From NCBI RefSeq assembly GCF_014873765.1, contig NZ_JADBGG010000008.1, positions 62,001 to 126,000 on the forward strand: a stretch of DNA of 64,000 nt, given 5' to 3'. Both the position numbers and the translations under genes were made by a program. Under the pieces are notes generated by a model. It searched no databases. It worked only from the letters and a program-made list of their open reading frames with translations, and was not told the DNA's origin. This DNA is from Desulfomicrobium macestii (lineage in GTDB: Bacteria; Desulfobacterota; Desulfovibrionia; Desulfovibrionales; Desulfomicrobiaceae). The first letter of the stretch is position 1; each line of letters begins with the position of its first letter. Shown one piece after another: positions 25,767-34,972 of the stretch.

Positions 25767-28580
25767 ATGCCATTGCCGTCTTCCCTTGCCGCCGCCCTGG
25801 CCCGTATCGTCCCGGCGGAACGCCTGTATCCGGATGCCGTGCGGGCGCGCGTCTTCGCCCTCGACGCCAGCATCTACCAGCCCCGCGCCAAGGCCGTCAT
25901 CGATCTGGAAAATGAAACCGAAATCCGGAACCTGCTGGCGACACTGCGCGAACACGGCGGCGGCGTGACCTTTCGCGGAGCGGGGACGAGCCTCAACGGC
26001 CAGGCCACCGGCGAAGAAATCGTGGCGCGCATCCGGGGTCCGTTCTGGCGCAGGCATGAGATCCTGGACGAGGGACGGGCCATCCGGCTGCATTGCGGCC
26101 TGACAGGCGGCGAGGCCGATGCCGCGCTGGCCCCCCTCGGCCGCCGCATCGGACCTGATCCGGCCTCTGCATCGGCCGCTTCCATCGGCGGCATGGTCGC
26201 CAACAACGCCGCCGGCATGTGCTGCACCGTGGACCAGAACACCTTCGCGACCATGCGCCACATGCGCCTCATCCTGGCCGACGGCACGATCCTGGACACC
26301 GAAGATCCGGACAGCGTGGCCGCGCTGCGCATCAGTCATGCGCATGTGCTTGAGCGCCTCCTTGCGCTGCGCGGCAGGATCATGGCCGACCCGGCCATGG
26401 TGGAACGCATCCGGCGCAAGTATTCCATCAAGAACACCACGGGCTATGCCATCAACGCCCTGACCGAATATGGCGATCCCCTGGACATGCTGACCCACCT
26501 CATGATCGGATCCGAAGGGACCCTCGGCTTTGTCAGCTCCGTGACCCTGGCCACGGTGCCGGTCCATCCCCTGCGGGCCACGGCGCTCATGATCTTTCCG
26601 GACCTGAACGCGGCGGCGCGAGCGGTCATGGCCCTGCGCGGAGGCTGCCCGGTGCAGGCGGCGGAACTTCTTGACCGCACCTCCATCCGCGCCGTGGAAG
26701 GCCTGCCCTCGGCGCCGCCCATCCTGCGGAAACTGGGCGACGAGGCTTGCGCCGTGCTCATGGAGACCCGCGCCGAGGACAGCGATACCCTCGCGCGCAA
26801 TACCGAGGCGATCCTCGCGGCCCTGGTCGATATCGAACAGGTAATACCGCCCCGCTTCACCACCGACCCGGCCGAATGCGAACGCCTGTGGGCCGTCCGG
26901 CGCGGCCTCTTCTCGGCGGTGACCAGCTTTCGCGCCGCCGACGAATTCGTCATCACCGAAGACATCAACATTCCGGTGGAACGCCTGGCCGAAGGCTGCG
27001 CCGCCTTCCAGCGCCTCTTCAAGCGCCACGGCTATGATGCCGGAATCATGGGGCACGCCTTTCACGGCAATTTCCACTTCACCCTGCCCACGCGCATAAG
27101 CGACCCTGCGGAGCTGAGGCGCCTGCACGAATTTCTGGATGACCTGGCAACCCTCATCACTCAGGACTTCGACGGGTCCCTCAAAGCCGAACACGGCACG
27201 GGCCGGGCCATCGCCCCCTACGTGCGTCAGGAGTGGGGAGATCCGATCCATGCGATCATGAGGGAAATCAAGAAGCTGCTCGACCCGCACGGCATCCTGA
27301 ACCCGGGCGTGATGTTCAACGAGGACCCGAGCGCGCATCTTGAAGGCCTCAAGCTCCCCCTGACCAGCCATCAAAAAATCGACATGTGCGTGGACTGCGG
27401 ATTCTGCGAGCCGGTCTGCCCCTCGCGGCACATCGCCTTCACGCCGCGCCAGCGCATCGCGGCCTGGCGGGAAATCACCCGCCTGGAACAGGATGGACGT
27501 GACGACGAGGCACGGCAATGGCGCGAGGCTTTCACGGAACTGGGCGAATCGACCTGTGCCACGGACGGGCTGTGCACCACCCGCTGCCCCTTGAGCATCG
27601 ACGTGGCCTCCTTCATCCGGGATCTGCGCCATGAAGCAGCCACTCCCTTGACGCGCACGGCGGCCGCAAGGGTGGCGACGCATTTCAACACCGCTACATC
27701 ACTTGTGCGCGGCGTGCTGGGCGCGGCCGACCTTGCGCACCTGGCCCTCGGTGATCTGAAAATGGAGGCCGTGAGCCGCATCCTGACGAGGCTGAGCGGC
27801 AACAGGCTGCCCCTGTGGCAAAAACACCTGCCCCGCGCGGCGGTGTCGATTGCCGGAAAGCCCGGCTGCGCCACCGATCGGGACGTGGTCGTCTATCTGC
27901 CGTCCTGCGCCACGCGGACCATGGGCGACACCCGCGGGGACCGTCTGCCCCCCCTGCCCGAAGTCACGCGGCTCCTGCTCGAACGGGCCGGGTTCACGGT
28001 GCGCATCCCGGGCAACGTGAACGAACTCTGCTGCGGCAAGGCATTTGAGACCAAGGGACTCTTCGATCAGGCCCAATCGAAGATCCTGGAGCTTGAACGC
28101 GCGCTGCGCGAGGCGTCCGAGAACGGCCGCCATCCCATTCTCTGCGACACCAGCCCGTGTCTTGCGCGCATGAAAAAAGAGATTCGCGGCCTTGCCCTCT
28201 TCGAGCCCATCGAATTCGCCCAGACTTTCCTGCTTCCGCGCCTGCAACTGAAACCGGCGCGGCGCACCATCGCCCTGCACCCGACCTGCTCCACCCGTCT
28301 CATGGGCCTGACAGATGCCTTCACGGACCTGGCGCACCGCCTGGCCGCGAGCGTCGTCCTCCCCGAGGGCATCCTCTGTTGCGGATTCTCCGGCGACAAG
28401 GGCTTTCATCGACCGGACCTGAACGCCTCGGCCCTGGCCGGGCTTGCCGCGCAGGTCGCGCAGTGCGGCGAAGGTTATTCCACATCCCGCACATGCGAGA
28501 TCGGCCTGAGCCTGCACGGGGGCATCCCGTACCGCAACATCCTGTATCTGCTGGAGGAATGCTCCAGGCCGGATGAATGA
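25767..28580 (+). CDS. dld: D-lactate dehydrogenase-like FAD and iron-sulfur protein (Dld-II type)
   Basis: 937 residues from the ATG at 25767 (TGGAG seven bases upstream); a TTG at 25668 is in frame but weak. The N-terminal FAD-binding oxidase part has VTFRGAGTSLNGQATG and SIGGMVANNAAGMCC, then the FAD-oxidase C domain. The middle carries two cluster motifs, CVDCGFCEPVCP and CATDGLCTTRCP, and the C-terminus two CCG-type segments (CCGKAFETKG, CCGFSGDKGF). Length and order match Dld-II respiratory D-lactate dehydrogenases; a related 2-hydroxyacid such as glycolate is possible. A second, LutABC-type lactate route follows ~1.4 kb downstream. Confidence 0.85.
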   Translation: MPLPSSLAAALARIVPAERLYPDAVRARVFALDASIYQPRAKAVIDLENETEIRNLLATLREHGGGVTFRGAGTSLNGQATGEEIVARIRGPFWRRHEILDEGRAIRLHCGLTGGEADAALAPLGRRIGPDPASASAASIGGMVANNAAGMCCTVDQNTFATMRHMRLILADGTILDTEDPDSVAALRISHAHVLERLLALRGRIMADPAMVERIRRKYSIKNTTGYAINALTEYGDPLDMLTHLMIGSEGTLGFVSSVTLATVPVHPLRATALMIFPDLNAAARAVMALRGGCPVQAAELLDRTSIRAVEGLPSAPPILRKLGDEACAVLMETRAEDSDTLARNTEAILAALVDIEQVIPPRFTTDPAECERLWAVRRGLFSAVTSFRAADEFVITEDINIPVERLAEGCAAFQRLFKRHGYDAGIMGHAFHGNFHFTLPTRISDPAELRRLHEFLDDLATLITQDFDGSLKAEHGTGRAIAPYVRQEWGDPIHAIMREIKKLLDPHGILNPGVMFNEDPSAHLEGLKLPLTSHQKIDMCVDCGFCEPVCPSRHIAFTPRQRIAAWREITRLEQDGRDDEARQWREAFTELGESTCATDGLCTTRCPLSIDVASFIRDLRHEAATPLTRTAAARVATHFNTATSLVRGVLGAADLAHLALGDLKMEAVSRILTRLSGNRLPLWQKHLPRAAVSIAGKPGCATDRDVVVYLPSCATRTMGDTRGDRLPPLPEVTRLLLERAGFTVRIPGNVNELCCGKAFETKGLFDQAQSKILELERALREASENGRHPILCDTSPCLARMKKEIRGLALFEPIEFAQTFLLPRLQLKPARRTIALHPTCSTRLMGLTDAFTDLAHRLAASVVLPEGILCCGFSGDKGFHRPDLNASALAGLAAQVAQCGEGYSTSRTCEIGLSLHGGIPYRNILYLLEECSRPDE

Positions 28581-28676
28581 GCCGATTTTTCATGCCGCGC
28601 AAAAACGGATGCAATGAAATTTCAAACAGCAAAAGCTCCGAATGATCCTTTCACCATTTCATAACCAGGCGGTACC

Positions 28677-29126
28677 ATGAAGAAAACCTCGCTCCTCCTT
28701 GCGGCCATGTCCTTTTTGCTCATCCTTCAGACCGGCTGCGCGGCGCGGCAAAAAGAGCACGATGCGCACGCCGGTCCCGCCGTCGTCAGGGAGCTCGTCA
28801 AAACCACCGAGAGCTGGAACAAGAAAACCTTGCCCGCCTATCCCGGGGGCCAACCCGAGATCACCATCCTGCGTATCGCCATCCCTGCGGGAACCCGCCT
28901 GAAGACGCACACCCATCCGGTCATCAATGCCGGAGTGCTGCTCAGCGGTCAGCTCACAGTCGTAGCCGCCAACGGCGAGAAGCTGCATCTCAAGGCCGGA
29001 GATCCCATCGTCGAACTGGTCTATACCGAGCATTACGGCGTGAACGAAGGCGACGAACCGGCGGAGATCATCGTCTTTTATGCAGGCACCAGCGGCGCGC
29101 CGATCACGCTTTCCGCGCCCGAGTGA
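28677..29126 (+). CDS. Cupin-domain lipoprotein
   Basis: 149 residues. Lipoprotein signal with lipobox LQTGC (Cys21). The mature part is a single cupin: ITILRIAIPAGTRLKTHTHPVINAGVLLSGQLTV, with HTHP giving two metal-ligand histidines, and a second motif around PIVELVYTEHYGVNEGDEPAEIIVFYAG. Anchored to the membrane facing the periplasm; possible ligand or enzymatic activity unknown. It is separated from dld by ~95 bases and may or may not be cotranscribed. Confidence 0.82.
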   Translation: MKKTSLLLAAMSFLLILQTGCAARQKEHDAHAGPAVVRELVKTTESWNKKTLPAYPGGQPEITILRIAIPAGTRLKTHTHPVINAGVLLSGQLTVVAANGEKLHLKAGDPIVELVYTEHYGVNEGDEPAEIIVFYAGTSGAPITLSAPE

Positions 29127-29245
29127 TTGAGGGGCGGCTGTCCTGCATCCGGGAATGAATCGGCCCTGAACTTTACGCGGGACTTTTCCCCGAATCGTGC
29201 TTAACAGTAGAAGTTAATCAGGCACAATTCACCACGGGAACGATC

Positions 29246-29770
29246 ATGAACGCTGAAGAATCAGGGCTCTCGGAAATACCGGCCCTCATGGCCATGCTGG
29301 CTCACAAGGACGGACTGATCCGCAAAAAAGGGCGGGAAGGGCTGGAAGCGCTGGGAAAACCGGCGGTTGCGCCCCTGTGCGAAGCTCTGCTCACCGCCAA
29401 GGACCACCATGTGCGCTGGGCCGCTGCCAAGGCCCTCGGGACGTTGCGCGAACCGGACTCCGCACCGGCGCTGGTCGATGCGCTTGAAGACCGAAACTCC
29501 GATGTGTCCTGGCTCGCGGCCGTGGCACTGGAAAATCTCGGGCAGGAAGCGTGGCGGCCGCTTTTGCAGGCCCTGATCGACCGTGGAGTCGAGTCCGTGG
29601 CCCTGCGCGAGGGAGCGCACCATGTCTTCTCCAAGCAGAAGGCTTCCGGATTCGACGATCTGCTGGACACGATCCGCGAAGCCCTTGAATTTGGCGAACT
29701 GACGGAAGCCGGGGGCATCGCCGCGTCGGAAATGCTCAAACGCTTGCGGGACAAGGCCGCCTCCCGATGA
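29246..29770 (+). CDS. HEAT-repeat protein
   Basis: 174 residues without signal peptide. It has three or four HEAT/PBS-lyase-type helical repeats of ~31 residues: IPALMAMLAHKDGLIRKKGREGLEALGKPAV, APLCEALLTAKDHHVRWAAAKALGTLREP, APALVDALEDRNSDVSWLAAVALENLGQEA. Such repeats serve protein binding. The final part (FDDLLDTIREALEFGELTEAGG) is less regular. Its partner is unknown; the next operon is lactate utilisation, but ~180 bases with its own promoter lie between. Confidence 0.82.
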   Translation: MNAEESGLSEIPALMAMLAHKDGLIRKKGREGLEALGKPAVAPLCEALLTAKDHHVRWAAAKALGTLREPDSAPALVDALEDRNSDVSWLAAVALENLGQEAWRPLLQALIDRGVESVALREGAHHVFSKQKASGFDDLLDTIREALEFGELTEAGGIAASEMLKRLRDKAASR

Positions 29771-29832
29771 CAAGACTGCGCCAATCCCCCCATCCATGCT
29801 GGGTGAAATCACACAATTCAGCACAAATTAAA

Positions 29833-29914
29833 TTTGCGGCAAAGCACCTATTGCAATCAAGATATTGGGATAATTGAATTAAAATCCGCAGGACGAGCTG
29901 GCACGCATCCTGCG
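29833..29914 (+). promoter_or_regulatory. Sigma-54-type promoter of the lactate operon with possible activator site
   Basis: CTGGCACGCATCCTGCG (29898-29914) matches the sigma-54 consensus (TGGCACG-N4-TTGC), with GG at 29900-29901 and GC at 29912-29913, exactly 12 bp apart. TTTGCGGCAAA at 29833-29843 is a perfect palindrome ~56 bp upstream and could be part of an activator-binding site. Start of transcription would be near 29925, 25 bases before lutC. Lactate operons under sigma-54 control have been described in Desulfovibrio. Confidence 0.7.
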
Positions 29915-29949
29915 TATGGAATGCCAAATGAATTCACCCAGGAGGACGT

Positions 29950-30582
29950 ATGGGACCAACCCCAGAGGTTTTGGAAAAGTTTCGGAAAAAAGCGGAAATC
30001 GTCTCGGCCATTGTCTCGGAAGTGGACTCCATGGCTCAGGCCATTGCCTATACTGTTGATCTGTGCGCCCAGAAAGAAGCCTGTCAGCTGCTCATGAGCG
30101 GCTGTGAGGAAACCCTGTCCGACAAGGGCAAGGATCTGTGCGAACTGAAAGAATGGGGCAAGATCATCGCCGCCCCCGCCCTGAACGATGCCGACATGGC
30201 AGAGCTGCTCAAGCAGGCCGCGGAACGCCAGATCTCCGTCATCAAGGACGGAATGCGCGGCCATCTGGCCGGCATCGACATCGGGTTCACGGTCGCGGAC
30301 TACGGCATCGGCGAGACCGGCAGCCTGGTCATCGATTCCTCCAGCGAGGAATTGCGTCTGGCCACCATGGTCAGCGAAATCCACGTCGCGGTCATCCCCA
30401 AATCACGCATCCGCGCCACGGCCGAGGACATGTACGCCGAACTCAAGGGCTTCATGAGCCAGAAACCCAATTATCTGGCCTTTGTCACCGGCGCGAGCCG
30501 CACCGCTGACATCGAACGCGTTCTGGCCCTGGGCGTGCACGGGCCCCTGGAACTGCACATCCTGATTCTGGAGGACAAATAA
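29950..30582 (+). CDS. lutC: LutC-type lactate utilisation protein
   Basis: 210 residues with GGAGG upstream. It belongs to the LUD (DUF162) family: helical N-terminus, then ADYGIGETGSLVIDSSSEELRLATMVSEIHVAVIP and the ending FVTGASRTADIERVLALGVHGPLELHILIL. LutC cooperates with LutA and LutB in oxidising lactate to pyruvate. The stop overlaps the next start (TAATG), so translation is coupled with the fused LutB-LutA gene. Confidence 0.92.
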   Translation: MGPTPEVLEKFRKKAEIVSAIVSEVDSMAQAIAYTVDLCAQKEACQLLMSGCEETLSDKGKDLCELKEWGKIIAAPALNDADMAELLKQAAERQISVIKDGMRGHLAGIDIGFTVADYGIGETGSLVIDSSSEELRLATMVSEIHVAVIPKSRIRATAEDMYAELKGFMSQKPNYLAFVTGASRTADIERVLALGVHGPLELHILILEDK

Positions 30583-32720
30583 TGCAGAAGGCCAAAAATC
30601 TTTCCGAATATAACGAGGAACTGCGCGAAGCTCTGGACAACACCTTCCTGCGCGGAGCCATGGACAAATTCGCCACGGCCTACCCCGTGGGCCGGGCCAA
30701 TGCCTTCCGCGAATACGACGTGGAGGCCCTGATCGAAGAAGTGGCCAAGGCCAAGGACGCTGGCCTGAACCGCCTGGACGAACTTTATGCCGAGTTCAAG
30801 GCCAAGGCCGAAGCGAACGGCGTTAAAGTGCACATGGCCAAGGACGGCGACGAGGCCAACGAGATCGTGGCCCGCATCGCTGCCGAGAACAAGTGCAAGA
30901 TCATCGTCAAATCCAAGTCCATGACGGCCGAGGAAACCCTTTTGAACCACCGCCTGGAAAAAGACGGACTCGAAGTGGTCGAGACCGACCTTGGCGAATG
31001 GATCATCCAGCTGCGGCACGAAGGCCCCAGTCACATGGTCATGCCGGCCATTCACCTGTCCCGCTACCAGGTCGCGGAGCTCTTCTCGCAGGTCACCAAG
31101 CATGACCAGTCCTCGGACATCCAGCGTCTGGTCAAGGTCGCCCGCCGCGAGCTGCGCCAGAAATACGCCGATGCGGACATGGGCGTCAGCGGAGCCAACT
31201 TCGCCATCGCCGAAACCGGCACCATCGGCCTCATGACCAACGAGGGCAACGCCCGCCTGGTCACCACCCTGCCCCGCGTGCATGTGGCCATCGCCGGCAT
31301 CGACAAGCTCTGCGGCAGCCTTGAGGACGCCCTGAAGATCCTGCGTGTCGTTCCCAAGAACGCCACGGGTCAGGCCATCACCTCCTACGTGACCTGGATC
31401 AGCGGCGCCAACGAGTGTCAGACCGCCCCTGGCGGCAAGAAAGAGATGCACATCATCTTCCTTGACAACGGCAGAAGCGAGATGGCCAAGGATCCCCTCT
31501 TCGCCCAGGTGCTTCGCTGCGTGCGCTGCGGCGCCTGCGCCAACGTCTGTCCGGTCTACCGCATGGTCGGCGGCCACCAGATGGGACACATCTACATCGG
31601 CGCCATCGGCCTTATCCTGACCTACTTCTTCCACGGCAAGGACAAGGCCAAGAACCTGGTCCAGAACTGCATCAACTGCCAGGCGTGCAAGCACATCTGT
31701 GCGGCGGGCATCGACCTGCCCCTGCTGATCAAGGAAATCCACGCCCGCATCCTGGACGAAGACGGCCACCCGCTGCCGTCCATGCTGCTCGGCAAGCTGC
31801 TCAAGAACCGCAAGCTGTTCCATGCCTTCCTGCGCACGGCCAAGATGGCCCAGCGTCCGCTGACCGGAGGCACGCAGTACATCCGCCATCTGCCGCACAT
31901 CTTCTCCAAGGATCACGGCTTCAAGGCGCTGCCGGCCATTGCCGCCAAGCCCTTCCGGGATCGCTTCGCGGCGCTGAAACCCACTGTTTCCGCACCCAAG
32001 TACCGCATCGCCCTGTTCTCGGGTTGCGTGCAGGACTTCGTCTATCCGGAACAGCTGGAAGCCGCGGTGAAAGTTCTGGCCGCCCACAACGTGGCCGTGG
32101 ACTTCCCCATGGACCAGTCCTGCTGCGGCCTGCCGCTGCAGATGATGGGCGAAAAGAAAGCGGGTGTCGACGTGGCCAAGCAGAACATCGCGGCCATGAG
32201 CGGCGACTATGACTACATCATCACCCTGTGCGCCTCCTGTGCGTCTCACCTCAAGCACAACTACCCGTTCCTGCTTGGTGAAAACGACGCCGAGGCCAAG
32301 GCCTTCGCCGAAAAGGTCATCCCCTTCTCGGCCTTCATGACCGATGTGCTGGGCGTGACCGCCGACGGCTTCAAGCAGACCCAGGAGCGCGCCACCCTGC
32401 ACGCCCCCTGCCACCTCTGCCGTGGCCTGGACGTGGTCGAGCAGCCCCGCCAGCTTCTGGCCCTGGGCGGCTATGAATACGCCCAGGCGGAGCAGGAGCA
32501 GGTCTGCTGCGGATTCGGCGGCACCTACTCGGCCAAGTTCCCGGGGATTTCCGAGCAGATCCTCAAGAACAAGCTGACCGACGCGGGCCGCACCGGAGCG
32601 GAAGTGCTGGTCACCGAATGCCCGGGCTGCATCATGCAGCTGCGCGGCGGCGCTGAAGTGAACAAGTCCGGCTTCGCCGTGCGGCACATCGCCGAAGTGC
32701 TGGCCGACCATCTCAAATAA
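30582..32720 (+). CDS. lutBA: Fused LutB-LutA lactate oxidation iron-sulfur protein
   Basis: 712 residues. The LutB part has a LUD domain (~70-300, containing SANFAIAETGTIGLMTNEGN-like block) and two 4Fe-4S motifs, CVRCGACANVCPVYR (~311) and CINCQACKHIC (~363). The LutA part (~470-712) has the CCG segments CCGLPLQMMGEKK and CCGFGGTYSAKFPG, and CPGC. In Bacillus these are separate proteins; the fusion of B and A is known from Desulfovibrio. The product would oxidise L-lactate to pyruvate and feed the quinone or other low-potential carriers. Two terminators follow. Confidence 0.92.
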   Translation: MQKAKNLSEYNEELREALDNTFLRGAMDKFATAYPVGRANAFREYDVEALIEEVAKAKDAGLNRLDELYAEFKAKAEANGVKVHMAKDGDEANEIVARIAAENKCKIIVKSKSMTAEETLLNHRLEKDGLEVVETDLGEWIIQLRHEGPSHMVMPAIHLSRYQVAELFSQVTKHDQSSDIQRLVKVARRELRQKYADADMGVSGANFAIAETGTIGLMTNEGNARLVTTLPRVHVAIAGIDKLCGSLEDALKILRVVPKNATGQAITSYVTWISGANECQTAPGGKKEMHIIFLDNGRSEMAKDPLFAQVLRCVRCGACANVCPVYRMVGGHQMGHIYIGAIGLILTYFFHGKDKAKNLVQNCINCQACKHICAAGIDLPLLIKEIHARILDEDGHPLPSMLLGKLLKNRKLFHAFLRTAKMAQRPLTGGTQYIRHLPHIFSKDHGFKALPAIAAKPFRDRFAALKPTVSAPKYRIALFSGCVQDFVYPEQLEAAVKVLAAHNVAVDFPMDQSCCGLPLQMMGEKKAGVDVAKQNIAAMSGDYDYIITLCASCASHLKHNYPFLLGENDAEAKAFAEKVIPFSAFMTDVLGVTADGFKQTQERATLHAPCHLCRGLDVVEQPRQLLALGGYEYAQAEQEQVCCGFGGTYSAKFPGISEQILKNKLTDAGRTGAEVLVTECPGCIMQLRGGAEVNKSGFAVRHIAEVLADHLK

Positions 32721-32724
32721 ATGA

Positions 32725-32804
32725 CGGGCCGGGTTTGTCCCGGCCCGAACTTTTCTCTCCTTGCGCGCCGGGAGTCTTCCAGTGGAAGGCTCCCGGCATT
32801 TTTT
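32725..32804 (+). terminator. Two consecutive terminators after lutBA
   Basis: The first, CGGGCCGGG/CCCGGCCCG (9-bp stem, 32725-32747), is followed by AACTTTTCTCT. The second, GCCGGGAGTCTTCCA.../GGAAGGCTCCCGGC (32767-32797), is followed by ATTTTTT. Tandem strong terminators fit a highly expressed catabolic operon. Confidence 0.9.
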
Positions 32805-32807
32805 ATC

Positions 32808-32846
32808 CAAGAATAGGTCCTATAGGTCGTATGGGACCTATTCTTG
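32808..32846. repeat. 9-bp repeat hairpin behind the lutBA terminators
   Basis: CAAGAATAGGTCC and GGACCTATTCTTG are perfect 13-bp inverted arms around TATAGGTCGTATG. The interior carries three units ATAGGTCCT, ATAGGTCGT, ATGGGACCT of the same 9-bp family found in cbiET and after dnaJ. It lies in intergenic DNA, 5' of the dsbD-like gene. Short, compact form of the family. Confidence 0.88.
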
Positions 32847-32967
32847 CGGTCAGAAAACTTCATCCAAAGAAATAGGCTCTTCCCGTTCTTGCTTCGCGTG
32901 CGCAAACCTCTTAAAAGTATTAATTCAGCGGCGCGTTGCCGAAGCACACTTCAACCCCCAAGAGACA

Positions 32968-34770
32968 ATGATATTTCAGTCCAGGTTTTTCCTGATTTGC
33001 CTCGTACTCCTGACCTTGGCCTCTCCAGCCGGTGCGCGGGCCGAAGAGCCGTACCGGATTTCACTGCAGGCCTACCGCACAGACAACGTAGAGGCTCCCG
33101 TTCTCGCCGTGCTGACCCTGACGCCCAGCCCCGACTGGCACGCTTACGGTTACATTCAGGGGCCGTCCGGGTTCCCCACGGAAATTCGGGCGACACGCGA
33201 CGGGCAGGTCATCTCTCCTCTCTACCCGCCGCCGACACCGGGGCCGGATCCCCTTGACCCCAGCCTCATCGTTGAACTCTACGACGGCCCGACGCCCTTT
33301 TTCATTCCCTTGCCCGACGGACCCGCCACGGTCGTGGTTGGGATCAAGGCCCTGCTCTGTTCCTCGACCACCTGCCAGCCCATCAAGGAAGAACTGGAGC
33401 TTGTGATCACAACGGCAAAAGCCCTGCCGCCCGCCGAGGAACAGGATTGGTGGCCCCGCTTTGTGCAGGCCGCCCCGGGGCCGGACTCGGGCCTTGGCCT
33501 TGAGCCTGTCACCTCTGGCGAAGTGGCGCAAACGCCCGCCGCACGGGCGCTCTCGCCCCGCTATTTCTCTCCGGGCCTTGAAGTCCACACCCTTTCCAAG
33601 GCCGCTGCGCTGGCCTTTCTGGCCGGTCTGATCCTCAACTTCATGCCCTGCGTGCTCCCCGTCATCACCCTGAAGCTGCGCTCCTTCATTCCGGCGGCGG
33701 ACAGCGTGCCCAAAAGCCAGCGGCTCGCCTTTCGCACTCACAACCTGTTCTTCGCCCTCGGGATGATGCTCTATTTTCTGATCCTGGCGGGAATCATCGC
33801 CGTCACCGGCATGGCCTGGGGACAGATTTTCCAGGAACCTGCAGCCATCATCACCCTGACCGCCATTGTCTTCGCGCTTTGCCTGAGCCTGTTCGGGGTC
33901 TACGATCTGCCGCTCATCGACCTCAAAGGCAAGGCCAAGGGAGTCGTGCACCATCCGCGCCTTGAATCCTTCACCACTGGCATCCTGGCCACGATCCTGG
34001 CCACCCCGTGCAGCGGGCCATTTCTGGGCGGCGTCCTGGCCTGGGCCCTGATCCAGCCCCCGGACATCATCGCCCTGGTGCTGAGCTGCATCGGACTGGG
34101 CATGGCCTCGCCCTACCTGGCCATGGCTCTCTTCCCCGGCCTGTACCGCTTCCTGCCCAAACCCGGCGCCTGGACCCTGCACCTGGAGCGCATACTCGGC
34201 TTTCTTTTGGCCGCGACCTGCGTATATCTCTTCGGCCTTCTGCCGACCTCGGAATACGTGAACGTGCTCATTCTGCTGTGGACCATCGCCCTTTCGGCCT
34301 GGATCTGGGGAAAATGGACCAGCCTCAGCCAGAGCCGCACGCGCAGATGGTCCATTCGCGGCATCGCCGTCGCCCTGGTCGTTCTTGCCGCCGCGTTCCT
34401 CTTTCGCCCGGAAGGACATCCGGACCCCTGGAAAAACTTCGACATGCAACAGTTCGAAACCCTGCGCGGACAGGAAAACCTGATCCTGGACTTCACGGCG
34501 GACTGGTGCCCCAACTGCAAGTTTCTGGAAAAGACCGTGCTCACCCCGGAAAAGAGCGCCGCGTTCGCCAAGGAACATGACGCCATCCTGATGCGCGTGG
34601 ACCTGACCCGCCACGATCCCGAACTGATGGCATTGCTTGAAAGCCTGGGCTCCAAGTCCATCCCCATCCTGGCCATCTTCCCCAAGGGCAATCCGGACAG
34701 CCCGCTTGTGCTGCGGGACCTCTTCACCGGCGGTCAGCTCAAGGAAGCCCTGGACCAGGAATTACCCTGA
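32968..34770 (+). CDS. dsbD: DsbD/ScsB-like thiol:disulfide interchange protein
   Basis: 600 residues; the ATG at 32968 gives a good signal peptide (FFLICLVLLTLASPAGARA), while a longer frame from 32761 runs through terminator and repeat DNA. The N-terminal periplasmic domain (~24-200) looks like DsbD-alpha of the ScsB type (LLCSSTTCQP). The membrane core (~205-470) has FMPCVLPVITLKL and ATPCSGPFLGG with the two reactive cysteines. The C-terminal thioredoxin domain has DFTADWCPNCKFLE (~512). It moves electrons from cytoplasmic thioredoxin to periplasmic partners, e.g. for cytochrome c maturation. Confidence 0.9.
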   Translation: MIFQSRFFLICLVLLTLASPAGARAEEPYRISLQAYRTDNVEAPVLAVLTLTPSPDWHAYGYIQGPSGFPTEIRATRDGQVISPLYPPPTPGPDPLDPSLIVELYDGPTPFFIPLPDGPATVVVGIKALLCSSTTCQPIKEELELVITTAKALPPAEEQDWWPRFVQAAPGPDSGLGLEPVTSGEVAQTPAARALSPRYFSPGLEVHTLSKAAALAFLAGLILNFMPCVLPVITLKLRSFIPAADSVPKSQRLAFRTHNLFFALGMMLYFLILAGIIAVTGMAWGQIFQEPAAIITLTAIVFALCLSLFGVYDLPLIDLKGKAKGVVHHPRLESFTTGILATILATPCSGPFLGGVLAWALIQPPDIIALVLSCIGLGMASPYLAMALFPGLYRFLPKPGAWTLHLERILGFLLAATCVYLFGLLPTSEYVNVLILLWTIALSAWIWGKWTSLSQSRTRRWSIRGIAVALVVLAAAFLFRPEGHPDPWKNFDMQQFETLRGQENLILDFTADWCPNCKFLEKTVLTPEKSAAFAKEHDAILMRVDLTRHDPELMALLESLGSKSIPILAIFPKGNPDSPLVLRDLFTGGQLKEALDQELP

Positions 34771-34780
34771 ATATCCGATA

Positions 34781-34800
34781 GCGCGGGCACCTGCCCGCGC
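34781..34800 (+). terminator. Hairpin after the dsbD-like gene
   Basis: GCGCGGGCA and TGCCCGCGC form a perfect 9-bp stem with a 2-base loop, followed by CTTTGC. The T-run is poor, so this is a weak terminator or a 3' stabiliser. Confidence 0.6.
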
Positions 34801-34972
34801 CTTTGCAGCTCCCCGCATCTCCTGACCTCTCCTTCGCCTTCAAGCCTGCATTTTCCTCTCTATCCCCATAATTTTTGAAAAAAACTACACATTCTCCCCA
34901 ATGTGCGACGCGGTAATCGCTGGCAAACTGGAATGAAAAAGCCCGCCGTTTCCCGTCACACAAGGAGAATCC

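Noticed and set aside
25584-27683. 699-residue minus-strand frame
   Set aside because: Antisense to the FAD/Fe-S dehydrogenase; composition is typical of a shadow.
30471-32810. 779-residue minus-strand frame
   Set aside because: Antisense to lutBA, whose Fe-S and LUD motifs are clear; no recognisable domain on the other strand.
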